23,556 bases of DNA from a virus, in the IMG/VR virus record IMGVR_UViG_3300009610_000092, positions 1-23,556 of that record, one strand, 5' to 3'. Below are positions 7,741-15,361 of this stretch, piece by piece. Position 1 is the stretch's first letter, and every line of letters begins with the position of its first letter. Below the pieces are notes generated by a model. The model did no database searches, was not told the origin of the DNA, and saw only the letters and a program-made list of their open reading frames with translations. The position numbers and the translations under genes were made by a program.

Positions 7741-9237
7741 ATGGCTCTCACCGCCACGCTGATCGCGGATTTTTCGTCCTTCATGGACGCGACGAAAACG
7801 GCCACGGCGGCCCTGACCGGGTTTCAGGAATCCGCGATGGAGATGGGCCCGGCGGCCGATCGCGGGCTCACGGAGCTCCAGAAAAACGCCGAGCAACTCG
7901 GGCGGCAGCTCGCGCGCGTCGGCCAGGATGCGGTCGCCGCCGGCTCGGTGTTCGTGCAGGCGTTCACCGAGGAACAGGACGCCGTCGGGCGCCTGAATAC
8001 GGCGCTGCAGGCGAGCGGGCAGGCGACGCCCGCGGTGACCCAGGCCTATGCCGATATGGCCGCGGAATTTCAGCGGACGACGCGCTTTGCCGATGAAGCG
8101 GTGATCGCGGCGCAGGCGACCTTTACGACGATGGGCCAGGTCGGGCCGGAGCAAATGCACCTGGCGCTCGAGGCGGCCACGAATCTCGCGGCGTTCATGA
8201 AAACGGATGTCAATGCCGCCGCGAAAATGATGTCCCAGGCGATTGAATCCGGCGGCGAGTCGCTCGGGCGCCTCAAAAAGATCCTCGGCGAGGCCTACAC
8301 CGAAGGGATGACCACGACGGAAATGCTCGAGGCGCTGAATACCAAGCTTGGGCCGGCCGCGCAGAACGAGCTCAAGACGTTTAACGGGCAGATGGCGAAC
8401 CTGAATAACCAGTTCTCGAATATTCACGAGCAGGGCGGCCAGATGATCGTCGAAACGATGACGACGCTGCTGGGCGTGTTCAACGCTCTGCCCGAGCCCG
8501 TGCGATCGGCGGGGATCGCGATCGTCGCGATCGGGAAGGACACGATCCCGCTCCTGGGCTCGCTCGCGCAGCTCGGGACGCTCCTGTCGCAGCCGTGGGC
8601 GATCACGGGGATTATGACGGCGGCGAAAGCGGTGATCGGGATCCTTACGGGGCCGGTCGGGATCGCGATTGCGATCGGGACGCTGCTCGCGCTCGTGATC
8701 CTGAACTGGGACAAGATTGTCGCGTATACGCAGAAACTGTACGAGGGGATCAAGCTCTGGCTGCTCGATAAATTCTCGGCCGTCGTCGCGGCGGTCAAAG
8801 CGCCGATCGACGCGGTGACCGGCTTTTTTCAGAACATGTACCACGCCGTCGTCGGCGGCTCGATCGTGCCCGACATGATCAACGGGATCAGCACGCATTT
8901 CGGCCGGCTGGATTCGGTGATGGTGGAACCGGCCAGGGCGGCCTCCTCCGCGGTCCAGGCCGAATTCGGGAAGATGATGGAGTACCAGAACAAGGTCAAC
9001 GCGCTGTACAGCGAATACGCGGGGACGCGCGGGACGCCGACGATCGGCCTGCAGCAGAACGCCGCCGCGCTGGCGGCGCAGGTGTTCGGCACGGGCGGCG
9101 GCGGGGGTGGCGGCGCGACGACCGTCAACAACACGTTCAATATTTCGGGCGGCGGCGACATGGAGGCCCTCGCCCGTAAGGTCGCGGACATGGTGTTGCG
9201 AACCGTCCGCGCCGGCACGCAACTCAGTACGGCCTAG
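7741..9237 (+). CDS. Tail tape measure protein
   Basis: This 498-residue protein sets tail length and lies directly after the chaperone. Residues 1-250 are helical and Ala-rich, with a long stretch of amphipathic helices (KNAEQLGRQLARVGQDAV, AAKMMSQAIESGGESLGRL). Residues about 254-325 form a hydrophobic zone with several potential membrane-spanning helices (IAIVAIGKDTIPLLG, GIAIAIGTLLALVIL). The motifs LNWDKIV and VVGGSIVPDMINGI are common in these proteins. A Gly-rich linker lies near 451-458. It is short for the family, which by the usual 1.5 angstrom per residue rule would mean a tail near 75 nm (estimate). Confidence 0.9.
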   Translation: MALTATLIADFSSFMDATKTATAALTGFQESAMEMGPAADRGLTELQKNAEQLGRQLARVGQDAVAAGSVFVQAFTEEQDAVGRLNTALQASGQATPAVTQAYADMAAEFQRTTRFADEAVIAAQATFTTMGQVGPEQMHLALEAATNLAAFMKTDVNAAAKMMSQAIESGGESLGRLKKILGEAYTEGMTTTEMLEALNTKLGPAAQNELKTFNGQMANLNNQFSNIHEQGGQMIVETMTTLLGVFNALPEPVRSAGIAIVAIGKDTIPLLGSLAQLGTLLSQPWAITGIMTAAKAVIGILTGPVGIAIAIGTLLALVILNWDKIVAYTQKLYEGIKLWLLDKFSAVVAAVKAPIDAVTGFFQNMYHAVVGGSIVPDMINGISTHFGRLDSVMVEPARAASSAVQAEFGKMMEYQNKVNALYSEYAGTRGTPTIGLQQNAAALAAQVFGTGGGGGGGATTVNNTFNISGGGDMEALARKVADMVLRTVRAGTQLSTA

Positions 9238-9245
9238 AGGGACAC

Positions 9246-9662
9246 ATGGGAACCCAGCAAGCGAGTGACTACTTAGAAGGGCTCCTGGTCGGGCATTTGT
9301 TTCGAACCGCGACGATGGCGAAACCGGCGGCCCTGTGGGTCGCGCTGTTCACCAGCGCCCCGACCGATGCGGGGGGCGGGGCCGAAGTGACGGGCGGGGC
9401 CTACGCGCGCGTCAACCTGCCCCCGTCCGATGCGAATTGGCGGGCGCCGGTCGCGGGCGACGGGACGACCAGAAACGCGGTCGCGATCACGTTTGCGGTC
9501 CCGACGGCGAACTGGGGCACGGTGACGGCGTTCGGGCTCTTCGATGCCGCGACGGCCGGCAATCTGCTCGTCTGGGATCTGTTAGTCACGGCGCGGCCGG
9601 TCATCAGCGGCGACCCGGCGCCGTCCTTCGCGGTCGATGCCTTGAGCATCAGTGTCGGCTGA
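9246..9662 (+). CDS. Tail-tip / tail-fibre-like protein
   Basis: This 138-residue protein resembles small tail-fibre or tip proteins found in many phages, with TMAKPAALWVALFTSAPTDA, a GGAYARVNLPPSDANW segment, AVAITFAVPTANWGTVTAFG and LFDAATAGNLLVW. These segments form a repeated pattern I recognise as a beta-sandwich 'fibre' domain. The GAGGGACAC before the ATG at 9246 is a weak ribosome-binding signal. It is followed at once by another fibre-like gene (stop and ATG overlap by one base). Function as a structural component at the tail end is inferred from family and order. Confidence 0.72.
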   Translation: MGTQQASDYLEGLLVGHLFRTATMAKPAALWVALFTSAPTDAGGGAEVTGGAYARVNLPPSDANWRAPVAGDGTTRNAVAITFAVPTANWGTVTAFGLFDAATAGNLLVWDLLVTARPVISGDPAPSFAVDALSISVG

Positions 9663-10612
9663 TGGCGTTTGACGTTCACAAAAATCTGGCACTGTCCGCG
9701 GTCGCGACGGCCCCGTCCCCGCCGGGGACCGGGCTGTCGCTGATCGTCACGGCCGGCGAAGGCGTCCGCTTCCCGGCGCCCCCGTTCAATGCGACCGTCT
9801 GGCCCGGGACGGCCCTCCCGACTCCCGCGAATGCGGAAATTGTCCGCGTGACCGGTGTGACGACGAATACCTTGACGATCGTGCGGGCGCAGGAAGGGAC
9901 GACGGCGCGGGCGATCGTCGTCGGGGATCTGATCGCCGCGAGCATCACGGCGAAGACGCTGACCGACGTGGAAACGCAGGCCGCGCTGCTGGCCGCGGCT
10001 AATGTCTTCACGGTCCAGCAAACGGTGCAGCCCTCGCTCGTCCTGCAGAATCCCCTGGCCGGCGCGGATGGGAAAAACTGGCAGCTCAATTCCTACGGCC
10101 CCGATCTGTACGTCTGGCCGAAGACGGACGCGGGCGGCGATCAACCGCTGGCCGCGCAATTTATCCGGGCGGGCGGGCATTTCAAGGCGACGGGCGATCT
10201 GTATGAAAAGCTGCGGACGGTCCCGCTCGGGCACTGGACCGCGGTCCCGTACAACGCCGGGAATTACACGGGCAGCGGGGGCGCCTGGACGGTGGAAGCG
10301 GGCGACCAGGCCCGCTTCGGCTACACGCTGATCGGCAACACCATGATCCTGCAGGCCGTGATCGCGTCCACATCGGTCGCGGCCGGTAGTTCCACGCTGT
10401 CGATCGCGATCCCGGGCGGCAAGGTCGCCGCGCAGACCGCGACCCAGGTCGCGTATGTGAACAATGCGGGCGCAGGCTGGACGCTCGGCTTTATCCTGAC
10501 GACCGCGGGCAGCGGGACGTTGGGCTGTCTGCGCGATCCCGGCGGCACGGCCTGGAGCGCCAGCACGAACACGACGAGCATCTATTTCAACATCACGTTT
10601 GAAGTGAGCTGA
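9662..10612 (+). CDS. Tail fibre / receptor-binding protein candidate
   Basis: This 316-residue protein overlaps the preceding stop by one base. I chose the ATG at 9662; a longer in-frame run upstream (from about 9335) is only a shadow of the previous gene. The N-terminal about 110 residues (GTGLSLIVTAGEGVRFPAPP, ATVWPGTALPTPANAEIVRV, IVRAQEGTTARAI) look like the conserved attachment domain of phage tail-associated proteins. The C-terminal half is Gly/Thr/Ser-rich and likely beta-structured (GSGGAWTVEAGDQARFGYTL, FNITFEVS), suited to a trimeric tip domain. Receptor binding is an inference. Confidence 0.68.
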   Translation: MAFDVHKNLALSAVATAPSPPGTGLSLIVTAGEGVRFPAPPFNATVWPGTALPTPANAEIVRVTGVTTNTLTIVRAQEGTTARAIVVGDLIAASITAKTLTDVETQAALLAAANVFTVQQTVQPSLVLQNPLAGADGKNWQLNSYGPDLYVWPKTDAGGDQPLAAQFIRAGGHFKATGDLYEKLRTVPLGHWTAVPYNAGNYTGSGGAWTVEAGDQARFGYTLIGNTMILQAVIASTSVAAGSSTLSIAIPGGKVAAQTATQVAYVNNAGAGWTLGFILTTAGSGTLGCLRDPGGTAWSASTNTTSIYFNITFEVS

Positions 10613-10613
10613 G

Positions 10614-13600
10614 ATGTTCGGGGCCCTGTATTTCGGCGCGGGGCCGTTCGCGGGCGCGATCCGTAAAACCTCGCTGTTCAGTGTCGCCGCCGCGCTGTCC
10701 TTCAGCACGGCCGGCGAACTGACGGCGCGGGCCCGCCTGCAGGCCGCGGCCGGTCTGCGGTTTTCCACGGTCGCGAATTTCGTCGGCGTCCCCTTCCAGG
10801 CCAAATCCGGGCTCTCGTTTTCGACCCACAGCACCCTGACGATCCCCCGGCGGTACGGCGTCGGGATCGCGATCGGCAATCAAGATGTCACGGCGCGGGT
10901 CCGGGTCCAGGGCCTGACCATTCACGACATCCTGAACGACGCGCCAAGTACCTGCTCGCTCGTGATCGAAGGGGACGCGCCGGCGGTCGGGCAGATGGTG
11001 CGTATCGAAGTCGGGTCGCCAGGCCGGCTCCTGTTCGCCGGGGCGGTGCAAACCGTCGAGCAGACGTACACGCTGCAACCCAAGTACCTCGCCTGGGCCG
11101 TGACCGCGATCGACGACACGGGCCGCGCGAACGCCCGGCGCCCGTTCGGCGCCTGGCTCAACACCTCGGCGACGACGATCGCGCAGACGATCACGGCGAC
11201 GTATGCGCCGGGGTTCTGGTCGGGCGGGATCGCGGCGAACCTCCCGACGGTGTCGATCGTGTTCGACGGGGCCGACCTGTTCATTGCGTGCCTCGCCCGC
11301 CTGGCGAACGCGATCGGCGGCTACTGCAAGATCGAAGATGGCACGGTGTACCTGTTCCTGACCGACACCGCCGAGCCGCCCGACCCGGTCGATCTCGCGC
11401 ACCCGCCGCTGAACGACCCGTCGATCACGGTCAACACGGACGCCTCGCAGTTGCGGACGCGCGTCTACGGGAAGGGCTACGGGGAGAATATTCCCTCCGA
11501 CATCCTGCCGGGGGAAACCCTGATCCCGGTGCAGGACGGGGTTGCGTTCCCGCCGCTCGGCGGGACGATGATCGCGAGCGTGACGCCGGAAGGCGCGCAG
11601 TCGGAAAAGCTCGCCTATGCGAGCGTGCAGCTCCGCACGAACGGCACGCTCGTGGGGCCGGGGACGCGGCCGGGCAACGCGCCGCTGCTGGTGCCGGCGG
11701 CCGCGGGCACGCCGGGGATCGAAAGCGGCTATCACGAGTATGCCTATGTCTACGTGACCGGGCCGGCCGGCAACGATCGGACGCTGCCGGGGCCGCGCGC
11801 CGGGATCACGGTCGGCTACGTGCCCGATCCGACGACCGCGCCGACGGCCGGGACGCCGACGGCCGGCGGCGGGGCGGATGAAGGCACGCACGAATACGTC
11901 GTGGCCTTCGTGACGACCGTCGGGGAAACGCTGCCGAGCCCGATCAGCAATTACGTCGTGACCTCGGCGGCGGTCGGACAGCTCCCGCTGTCCGAGGCGC
12001 CCATCGCGGATCCCGCGCTCGTTGGGACGGGGATCGAGGATGGCGCCTTTGAATACGGCGTGACGTTCGTGAACGCGCAGGGGGAAACGTCGATCGGCGC
12101 GGTCGCGAGTGGGAACGGCCAAACGACAGGGCTGTCCAATCCCGTCGAACCGGGCGGCGTGGGCGGCACCATCTTCGGCACGTTCGGCGGCAATCTGACC
12201 TCTGCGAATTATTCCTATTACGTCACCGTGACGACGACGCGCGGCGAAACGCCCCCGGGGGCGTCGTTGTTCGCGGATATGCGCGGGGGGGGGAACGTGT
12301 ATACCGCGGTCGCGGTCCCGATCCCGATCCATTCCGATCCGCGCGTGACCGGGCGAAAAATTTACCGCTTCAATGGGTTCGGGGGGTCCGCTGGCGCGCA
12401 CCTGATCGCGACGATCAGCAATAACACCCTGACCAGTTATTTCGACACGGCCGCCGATGCGTCGATCCTGAGCGGCGCCCCGCCCCCCACGGTCAACACG
12501 ACGGCGGAACCGTACAACCGGCTCCCGATCCGCAACATCCAGACAGGGCCGGACGGGACGACGGCCCGCAAACTCTATCGCCGGCATCGGAACACCAGCG
12601 AAGCGCTCAAGCTCGTGACGACGATCAGCGGGAACACGCAGACCACGTACACCGACGTGACGCCGACCGCGAGCCTGGGCGGGCCGCCGCCCGTGGCGAA
12701 CACGACCGGGACCGCAGTGCAGGTGATCCCGGTGAGCAACATCCCGATCGGGCCGGCGAGCACGACGGCGCGCGCGCTCTATCGCCGCTTCAATGGCGCG
12801 GGCGGGTTCCGCCTGGTGACGACGATCGCGAACAACACGCAGACGAGCTACGTCGATGCGATCCCGAACAGCGCGCTCGGCGCCGGGTCGCTCGGCGCCT
12901 CCACGGCGTTTTCCAATCGCGTCGCGGTCACGTTTGAAGGCGGGCCGGCGACCGTCACGTACATCGAGATTTTCCGCACGGCGGTCGGTAGTAGCGATCT
13001 GCGCTTCCTGTACCGGCAGACCGGCGCGGCGGCGGGGACGTTCCTGGACACGATCCCCGATGCATCGCTCGGGCTGGCCCATGCGCCCACGGAGGACACC
13101 TCCGGCCTGGCGCAACCGGCCGGGCAGGTGAACCCCGGCGCGCCGATTCTCCCGGTCGCCAGCAGTGCGCCCTTCCGCGACACGGGCGGGTGGGTGGAAA
13201 TCGCCGGCAACCAGGTCGTGCGCTATACGGGGAAAGCGGGATCGACCTTGACCGGGCTGCCGGCCTCGGGGCCGGGCGCGATTTCGACGCCGATCCTGTT
13301 CGGGAGTCAGGCGATCCCCGCGCCGATGCTGGTCGGCGTCACGGGCGTCACCCGGCAGCTCTATAAAGGCGCGGCGATCCACTTGTGGATTCAACGCGAC
13401 GACGTGGCGGCGCAGGTCGAGCACGCCGCGCGCACGGGCGGAGACGGGGTCGTCGAATATCTGATCACCGATACTCGGCGCGGCGAGGCGTCGTTGATCG
13501 ATCGCTGCGAAGCGGATCTGGCGCTGTTCGCGCGGCCGATCGTCACGGTCAGTTATGCGACGCGGGATCTGAAAACGAAATCAGGGAAACCCGTCCGCAT

Positions 13601-13775
13601 CAATCTGCCCTCGCAGCACCTGAACCAGACGCTCACGATTCAAGAGGTCACGATTGACCAGATTGATCTCGCGCGCCGGCTCGCGCCGCGGTTCACGGTG
13701 ACGGCGAGCACCGTCCGCTTTTCGCTCGAGGACGTGCTGCGGCGGATCATTGCGGGCGAATCGAAAGATCAGTGA
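10614..13775 (+). CDS. Large baseplate hub / tail protein with repeat insertion
   Basis: This 1053-residue protein is the largest in the window. Residues about 1-72 hold three copies of a 20-residue motif built around L[SR]FST (28, 48, 67). Residues about 80-300 and 910-1030 look like two parts of a tail hub domain (VTARVRVQGLTIHD, ITVNTDASQLRTRVYGKGYG; then DTRRGEASLIDRCEADLALF and LNQTLTIQEVTID). Between them, about residues 365-830, is an array of repeats with EYVVAFVTTVGETLPSP-type and RALYRRFNGAGGFRLVTTI-type halves. The protein probably builds the tail tip and projects the repeats outward. The GTG of a tiny following ORF overlaps its stop. The whole-protein role is inferred from hub-like halves and gene order. 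Confidence 0.75.
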   Translation: MFGALYFGAGPFAGAIRKTSLFSVAAALSFSTAGELTARARLQAAAGLRFSTVANFVGVPFQAKSGLSFSTHSTLTIPRRYGVGIAIGNQDVTARVRVQGLTIHDILNDAPSTCSLVIEGDAPAVGQMVRIEVGSPGRLLFAGAVQTVEQTYTLQPKYLAWAVTAIDDTGRANARRPFGAWLNTSATTIAQTITATYAPGFWSGGIAANLPTVSIVFDGADLFIACLARLANAIGGYCKIEDGTVYLFLTDTAEPPDPVDLAHPPLNDPSITVNTDASQLRTRVYGKGYGENIPSDILPGETLIPVQDGVAFPPLGGTMIASVTPEGAQSEKLAYASVQLRTNGTLVGPGTRPGNAPLLVPAAAGTPGIESGYHEYAYVYVTGPAGNDRTLPGPRAGITVGYVPDPTTAPTAGTPTAGGGADEGTHEYVVAFVTTVGETLPSPISNYVVTSAAVGQLPLSEAPIADPALVGTGIEDGAFEYGVTFVNAQGETSIGAVASGNGQTTGLSNPVEPGGVGGTIFGTFGGNLTSANYSYYVTVTTTRGETPPGASLFADMRGGGNVYTAVAVPIPIHSDPRVTGRKIYRFNGFGGSAGAHLIATISNNTLTSYFDTAADASILSGAPPPTVNTTAEPYNRLPIRNIQTGPDGTTARKLYRRHRNTSEALKLVTTISGNTQTTYTDVTPTASLGGPPPVANTTGTAVQVIPVSNIPIGPASTTARALYRRFNGAGGFRLVTTIANNTQTSYVDAIPNSALGAGSLGASTAFSNRVAVTFEGGPATVTYIEIFRTAVGSSDLRFLYRQTGAAAGTFLDTIPDASLGLAHAPTEDTSGLAQPAGQVNPGAPILPVASSAPFRDTGGWVEIAGNQVVRYTGKAGSTLTGLPASGPGAISTPILFGSQAIPAPMLVGVTGVTRQLYKGAAIHLWIQRDDVAAQVEHAARTGGDGVVEYLITDTRRGEASLIDRCEADLALFARPIVTVSYATRDLKTKSGKPVRINLPSQHLNQTLTIQEVTIDQIDLARRLAPRFTVTASTVRFSLEDVLRRIIAGESKDQ
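11706..13118 (+). repeat. Beta-sandwich-like repeat array within hub protein
   Basis: Residues about 365-835 carry repeated pieces. Three or four copies match EY.V.FV...GET.P (near 425, 480, 535, with a weaker one near 375). Four match [RI][KAE][LIF][YF]R...(L)..TI..NT.TSY.D (near 581, 652, 720, 784). Together these look like fibronectin/immunoglobulin-type modules, as seen on many tail proteins. The repeats diverge at the DNA level, so this is not a recent tandem duplication. Confidence 0.68.
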
Positions 13776-13849
13776 CGCCGGGCGTGTTCCTAGTGTGCGC
13801 GCTGGTCGGGTTACTGGCGCTCTGGCACCTGGGGATCAAACGCCGTTAG
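13772..13849 (+). CDS. 25-residue single-membrane-span peptide
   Basis: A GTG overlaps the hub gene's stop (GTGA). The product is MTPGVFLVCALVGLLALWHL followed by GIKRR: one hydrophobic span with a basic C-terminal end. It is the last gene of the late block, a place where lysis genes are often found. A holin-like or membrane-pinhole role is possible, but the size is very small and no family is recognised. The overlap and a clean span make translation plausible. Confidence 0.5.
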   Translation: MTPGVFLVCALVGLLALWHLGIKRR

Positions 13850-13887
13850 AGGGCCGTCGTGGCAGTTCGCGCCTGAATCACGCTATA

Positions 13888-13989
13888 CGCCGCCCGCATA
13901 TCACAGTGGGCGGCGGTACGCCATAGGAAGTACGTCCTACAAACGGTTCAGTCGCTCATAGCGTATCGCGTCTTTTTTTGCTTGAACCG
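13888..13989. other. Non-coding patch with hairpin and inverted repeat
   Basis: CGCCGCCC (13888-13895) pairs with GGGCGGCG (13908-13915) around a 12-base loop. It is a strong GC stem but has no T-run next to it. Further on, CGGTTCA (13944-13950) and TGAACCG (13983-13989) form a 7-bp inverted repeat, and a T7 run (13973-13979) lies inside it. The region separates the late block from the switch region and could hold a terminator or a regulator site. Nothing coding is seen between 13850 and about 14026. Confidence 0.5.
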
Positions 13990-14026
13990 CTCGCGATGGA
14001 GCGTTACCGTTACGACTTCGTTATCT

Positions 14027-14233
14027 ATGCGCGCGCCGCGTCGTCGCTCGCCCGTCATCGCTCAGCTCACGCCGCGTGAGGCGCGCATGGTCGCGGCGCT
14101 CACGCAATTGTCGCGGCGGAGTCGTCGCGCCCTCTTCGAGGTTATCGAAATGGCTTTGGCGATCGACCTCGACGCCGCGGGCGCGTCCAATCCTTCAAGA
14201 GCGCCATTAAGACTCGTCGGCCATCCGCGCTAA
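14027..14233 (+). CDS. Possible small protein convergent with repressor
   Basis: This 68-residue frame is rich in Arg and Ala, with LTPREARMVAALTQLSRRSR and then RALFEVIEMALAIDL forming two likely helices. The helix pair resembles the C-terminal tail of XRE repressors (compare the neighbouring repressor's LVALYRSLSADGRRVLMALL). Its last 92 bases overlap the minus-strand repressor gene and might be only a shadow there. No Shine-Dalgarno sequence is visible. I cannot assign a function. Confidence 0.3.
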   Translation: MRAPRRRSPVIAQLTPREARMVAALTQLSRRSRRALFEVIEMALAIDLDAAGASNPSRAPLRLVGHPR

Positions 14234-14489
14234 GCGACCGATACAGGGCGACCAGGGTCGCTTCCTCCGGATCCGCCGGCACATTGAGCGCGGCGGTCAA
14301 CTCATGTCCAAACATCCGTGTGATGCGCTGCAAGGTTTCGAGGTCGGCGTTGAACTCGCCCTTCAGGTAGCGACTCATCCAGGCTTGATTGCGGCCGATG
14401 TGGGCGGCGAGGGCGGTCTGCGTGATGCCGGTCGATCGGATCCAGGTCTTGATCTGCTCACGTGCACTGTCGTCGAGGGTCTGCGCCAT
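14142..14489 (-). CDS. XRE-family phage repressor (CI-like)
   Basis: Starting from the ATG at 14489, this is a 115-residue DNA-binding protein. A helix-turn-helix lies at about 20-45 (GITQTALAAHIGRNQAWMSR then YLKGEF), as in the Cro/CI-type XRE family, followed by a helical tail (LETLQRITRMFGHELTAALN, ...LVALYRSLSADGRRVLMALL). It probably keeps the prophage silent by binding between itself and the divergent Cro-like gene. A longer GTG start at 14558 would overlap the -35 of the divergent promoter and is less likely. No peptidase domain for RecA-triggered self-cleavage is present, so induction may work differently. The family call is strong and the repressor role is inferred from the divergent arrangement. 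Confidence 0.82.
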   Translation of the reverse strand: MAQTLDDSAREQIKTWIRSTGITQTALAAHIGRNQAWMSRYLKGEFNADLETLQRITRMFGHELTAALNVPADPEEATLVALYRSLSADGRRVLMALLKDWTRPRRRGRSPKPFR

Positions 14490-14537
14490 TGGCGCCAGAA
14501 TAGGTTGTTCGAGGCCCACGCGATAGGGAGCATACCA

Positions 14538-14581
14538 TAACCGTATACTGTTTGACACATAACTTACGGTAAGGGTATATT
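14538..14581. promoter_or_regulatory. Switch-region promoter and operator
   Basis: On the plus strand, TTGACA (14552-14557) and TATATT (14576-14581) are separated by 18 bases, a good sigma70-type promoter for the Cro-like gene. An inverted pair TAACCGTA (14538-14545) and TACGGTAA (14565-14572), seven of eight positions matching, brackets the -35 and could bind a dimeric XRE protein. The -10 ends ten bases before the ATG at 14592, so the mRNA leader would be only about four bases. A matching minus-strand promoter is weak. Confidence 0.68.
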
Positions 14582-14591
14582 CCCTTTCCTC

Positions 14592-14828
14592 ATGGCGCGG
14601 CCCCGCCCCTCGGTGCGCTTTCCAACCCTCGCGGCCTATATCGCCGGCACCGGGGTGGCGCAGGCGACGATCGCCCGCGAAGTCGGGACCTCCCAGGCCA
14701 ATATTTCACGCATCGCCCGCGGGGATCTCGTGCCCCGGCCCAGGCTGGCGGCCCGGCTCGCCGCGTTTGCAAAAATTCCGCTCGAATCGTTTGTGCGCGT
14801 CCACCTCGAGAAACGACGGACGCCGTGA
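14592..14828 (+). CDS. XRE-family Cro-like regulator
   Basis: This 78-residue protein has an XRE helix-turn-helix in its centre (GVAQATIAREVGTSQANISR, then IARGD). It starts just downstream of a strong promoter and is divergent from the repressor, the classic arrangement of Cro and CI. The product would lower repressor expression and let the early block run. An EKRR-type basic C-terminal end is seen. There is no Shine-Dalgarno sequence, in keeping with a very short leader. Confidence 0.8.
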   Translation: MARPRPSVRFPTLAAYIAGTGVAQATIAREVGTSQANISRIARGDLVPRPRLAARLAAFAKIPLESFVRVHLEKRRTP

Positions 14829-14882
14829 CGGACCGGCGGATCCGAACCTGAACAGTCTTACAGCGGCAACCGTGAGGCGCGC

Positions 14883-15239
14883 ATGGCGGCGGGTGAGAAA
14901 TTGATTGCGGAATGGTTTTGGACGGATCGCTGGGTCGGGTCGCGCGGGTTTCTGCTCCCGATGGAGGCGCGCGGGTTATACCGGGAGATGCTCACCCAGG
15001 CGTGGCGCCGCGGCGCGCGGCTCCCGAACGACCCCGAGGCCATCCGGCGGGCCGTGGGCGCGACCCTGTCGGAGTGGCGCCGGTGCTGGCCGCGGGTCAA
15101 ACCCTTCTGGAAAGTGGAGGGCTCTTTCATAGTGAATAACACCCAGGTAGGGGTGTATCAGGAGACCATAGCTCGCCAAAAAAACTACGTGACGCGCGCG
15201 ACTCGCGCGGCGCGCGTACGCTGGGGAAATCATGCTTGA
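14883..15239 (+). CDS. DUF1376 (YdaU-like) phage replication protein
   Basis: This 118-residue protein resembles the N-terminal part of DUF1376 proteins: WFWTDRWVGSRGFLLPMEAR, GLYREMLTQAWRRGARLPND, a W-rich helix and then KVEGSFIVNN. Members are found next to replication genes in phages and are thought to act as DNA-binding replication initiators. This one is shorter than the usual members (often over 200 residues) and ends where a palindrome begins. The ATG at 14883 lacks a strong ribosome site. The family is a moderate to good call; the function is known only by association. Confidence 0.75.
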   Translation: MAAGEKLIAEWFWTDRWVGSRGFLLPMEARGLYREMLTQAWRRGARLPNDPEAIRRAVGATLSEWRRCWPRVKPFWKVEGSFIVNNTQVGVYQETIARQKNYVTRATRAARVRWGNHA

Positions 15240-15305
15240 GCATATGCACAAGCATTCCTTAAGCAGTGCTTGTGCAATGCCCTCCGTCTCCGTCTCCGTC
15301 TCCGT
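15233..15305. repeat. Palindrome with iteron-like repeats and CTCCGT array
   Basis: 15233-15254 is a 22-bp near-palindrome (TGCTTGAGCATATGCACAAGCA, two mismatched pairs). A third copy of its half-site, TGCTTGTGCA, is at 15267-15276, and the second half forms a perfect 10-bp stem with it. Four tandem CTCCGT units follow (15282-15305). With a replication-type gene ending here, this is a candidate initiator-binding site or origin. The first palindrome half covers the last codons of the DUF1376 gene. Origin function is inferred. Confidence 0.62.
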
Positions 15306-15361
15306 CTCTGAAAGAGGGATCTCTACTACTCGTAAGCCTGATGTTCTTATAGGGGGGCCAT

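Noticed and set aside
7630-9222. 530-residue minus-strand frame opposite the tape measure
   Set aside because: Its composition is a shadow of the plus-strand gene, which has clear tape-measure features.
10593-13424. 943-residue open frame on the minus strand
   Set aside because: It is antisense to the hub gene and is dominated by Arg, Gly and Asp. No domain is seen and the plus strand is well supported.
14490-14558. Longer GTG start for the repressor at 14558
   Set aside because: It would overlap the -35 of the divergent promoter and add a tail unlike XRE proteins; the ATG at 14489 gives a normal length.
15282-15305. CTCCGT tandem repeats as part of a minus-strand protein
   Set aside because: The minus frame (15259-16023) runs against two supported plus-strand genes and yields only a Gly-Asp repeat.
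15233-15305. CRISPR-like or tRNA-like structure
   Set aside because: The repeats are too few and too close for an array, and no cloverleaf can be formed. No tRNA or CRISPR was found elsewhere by eye.
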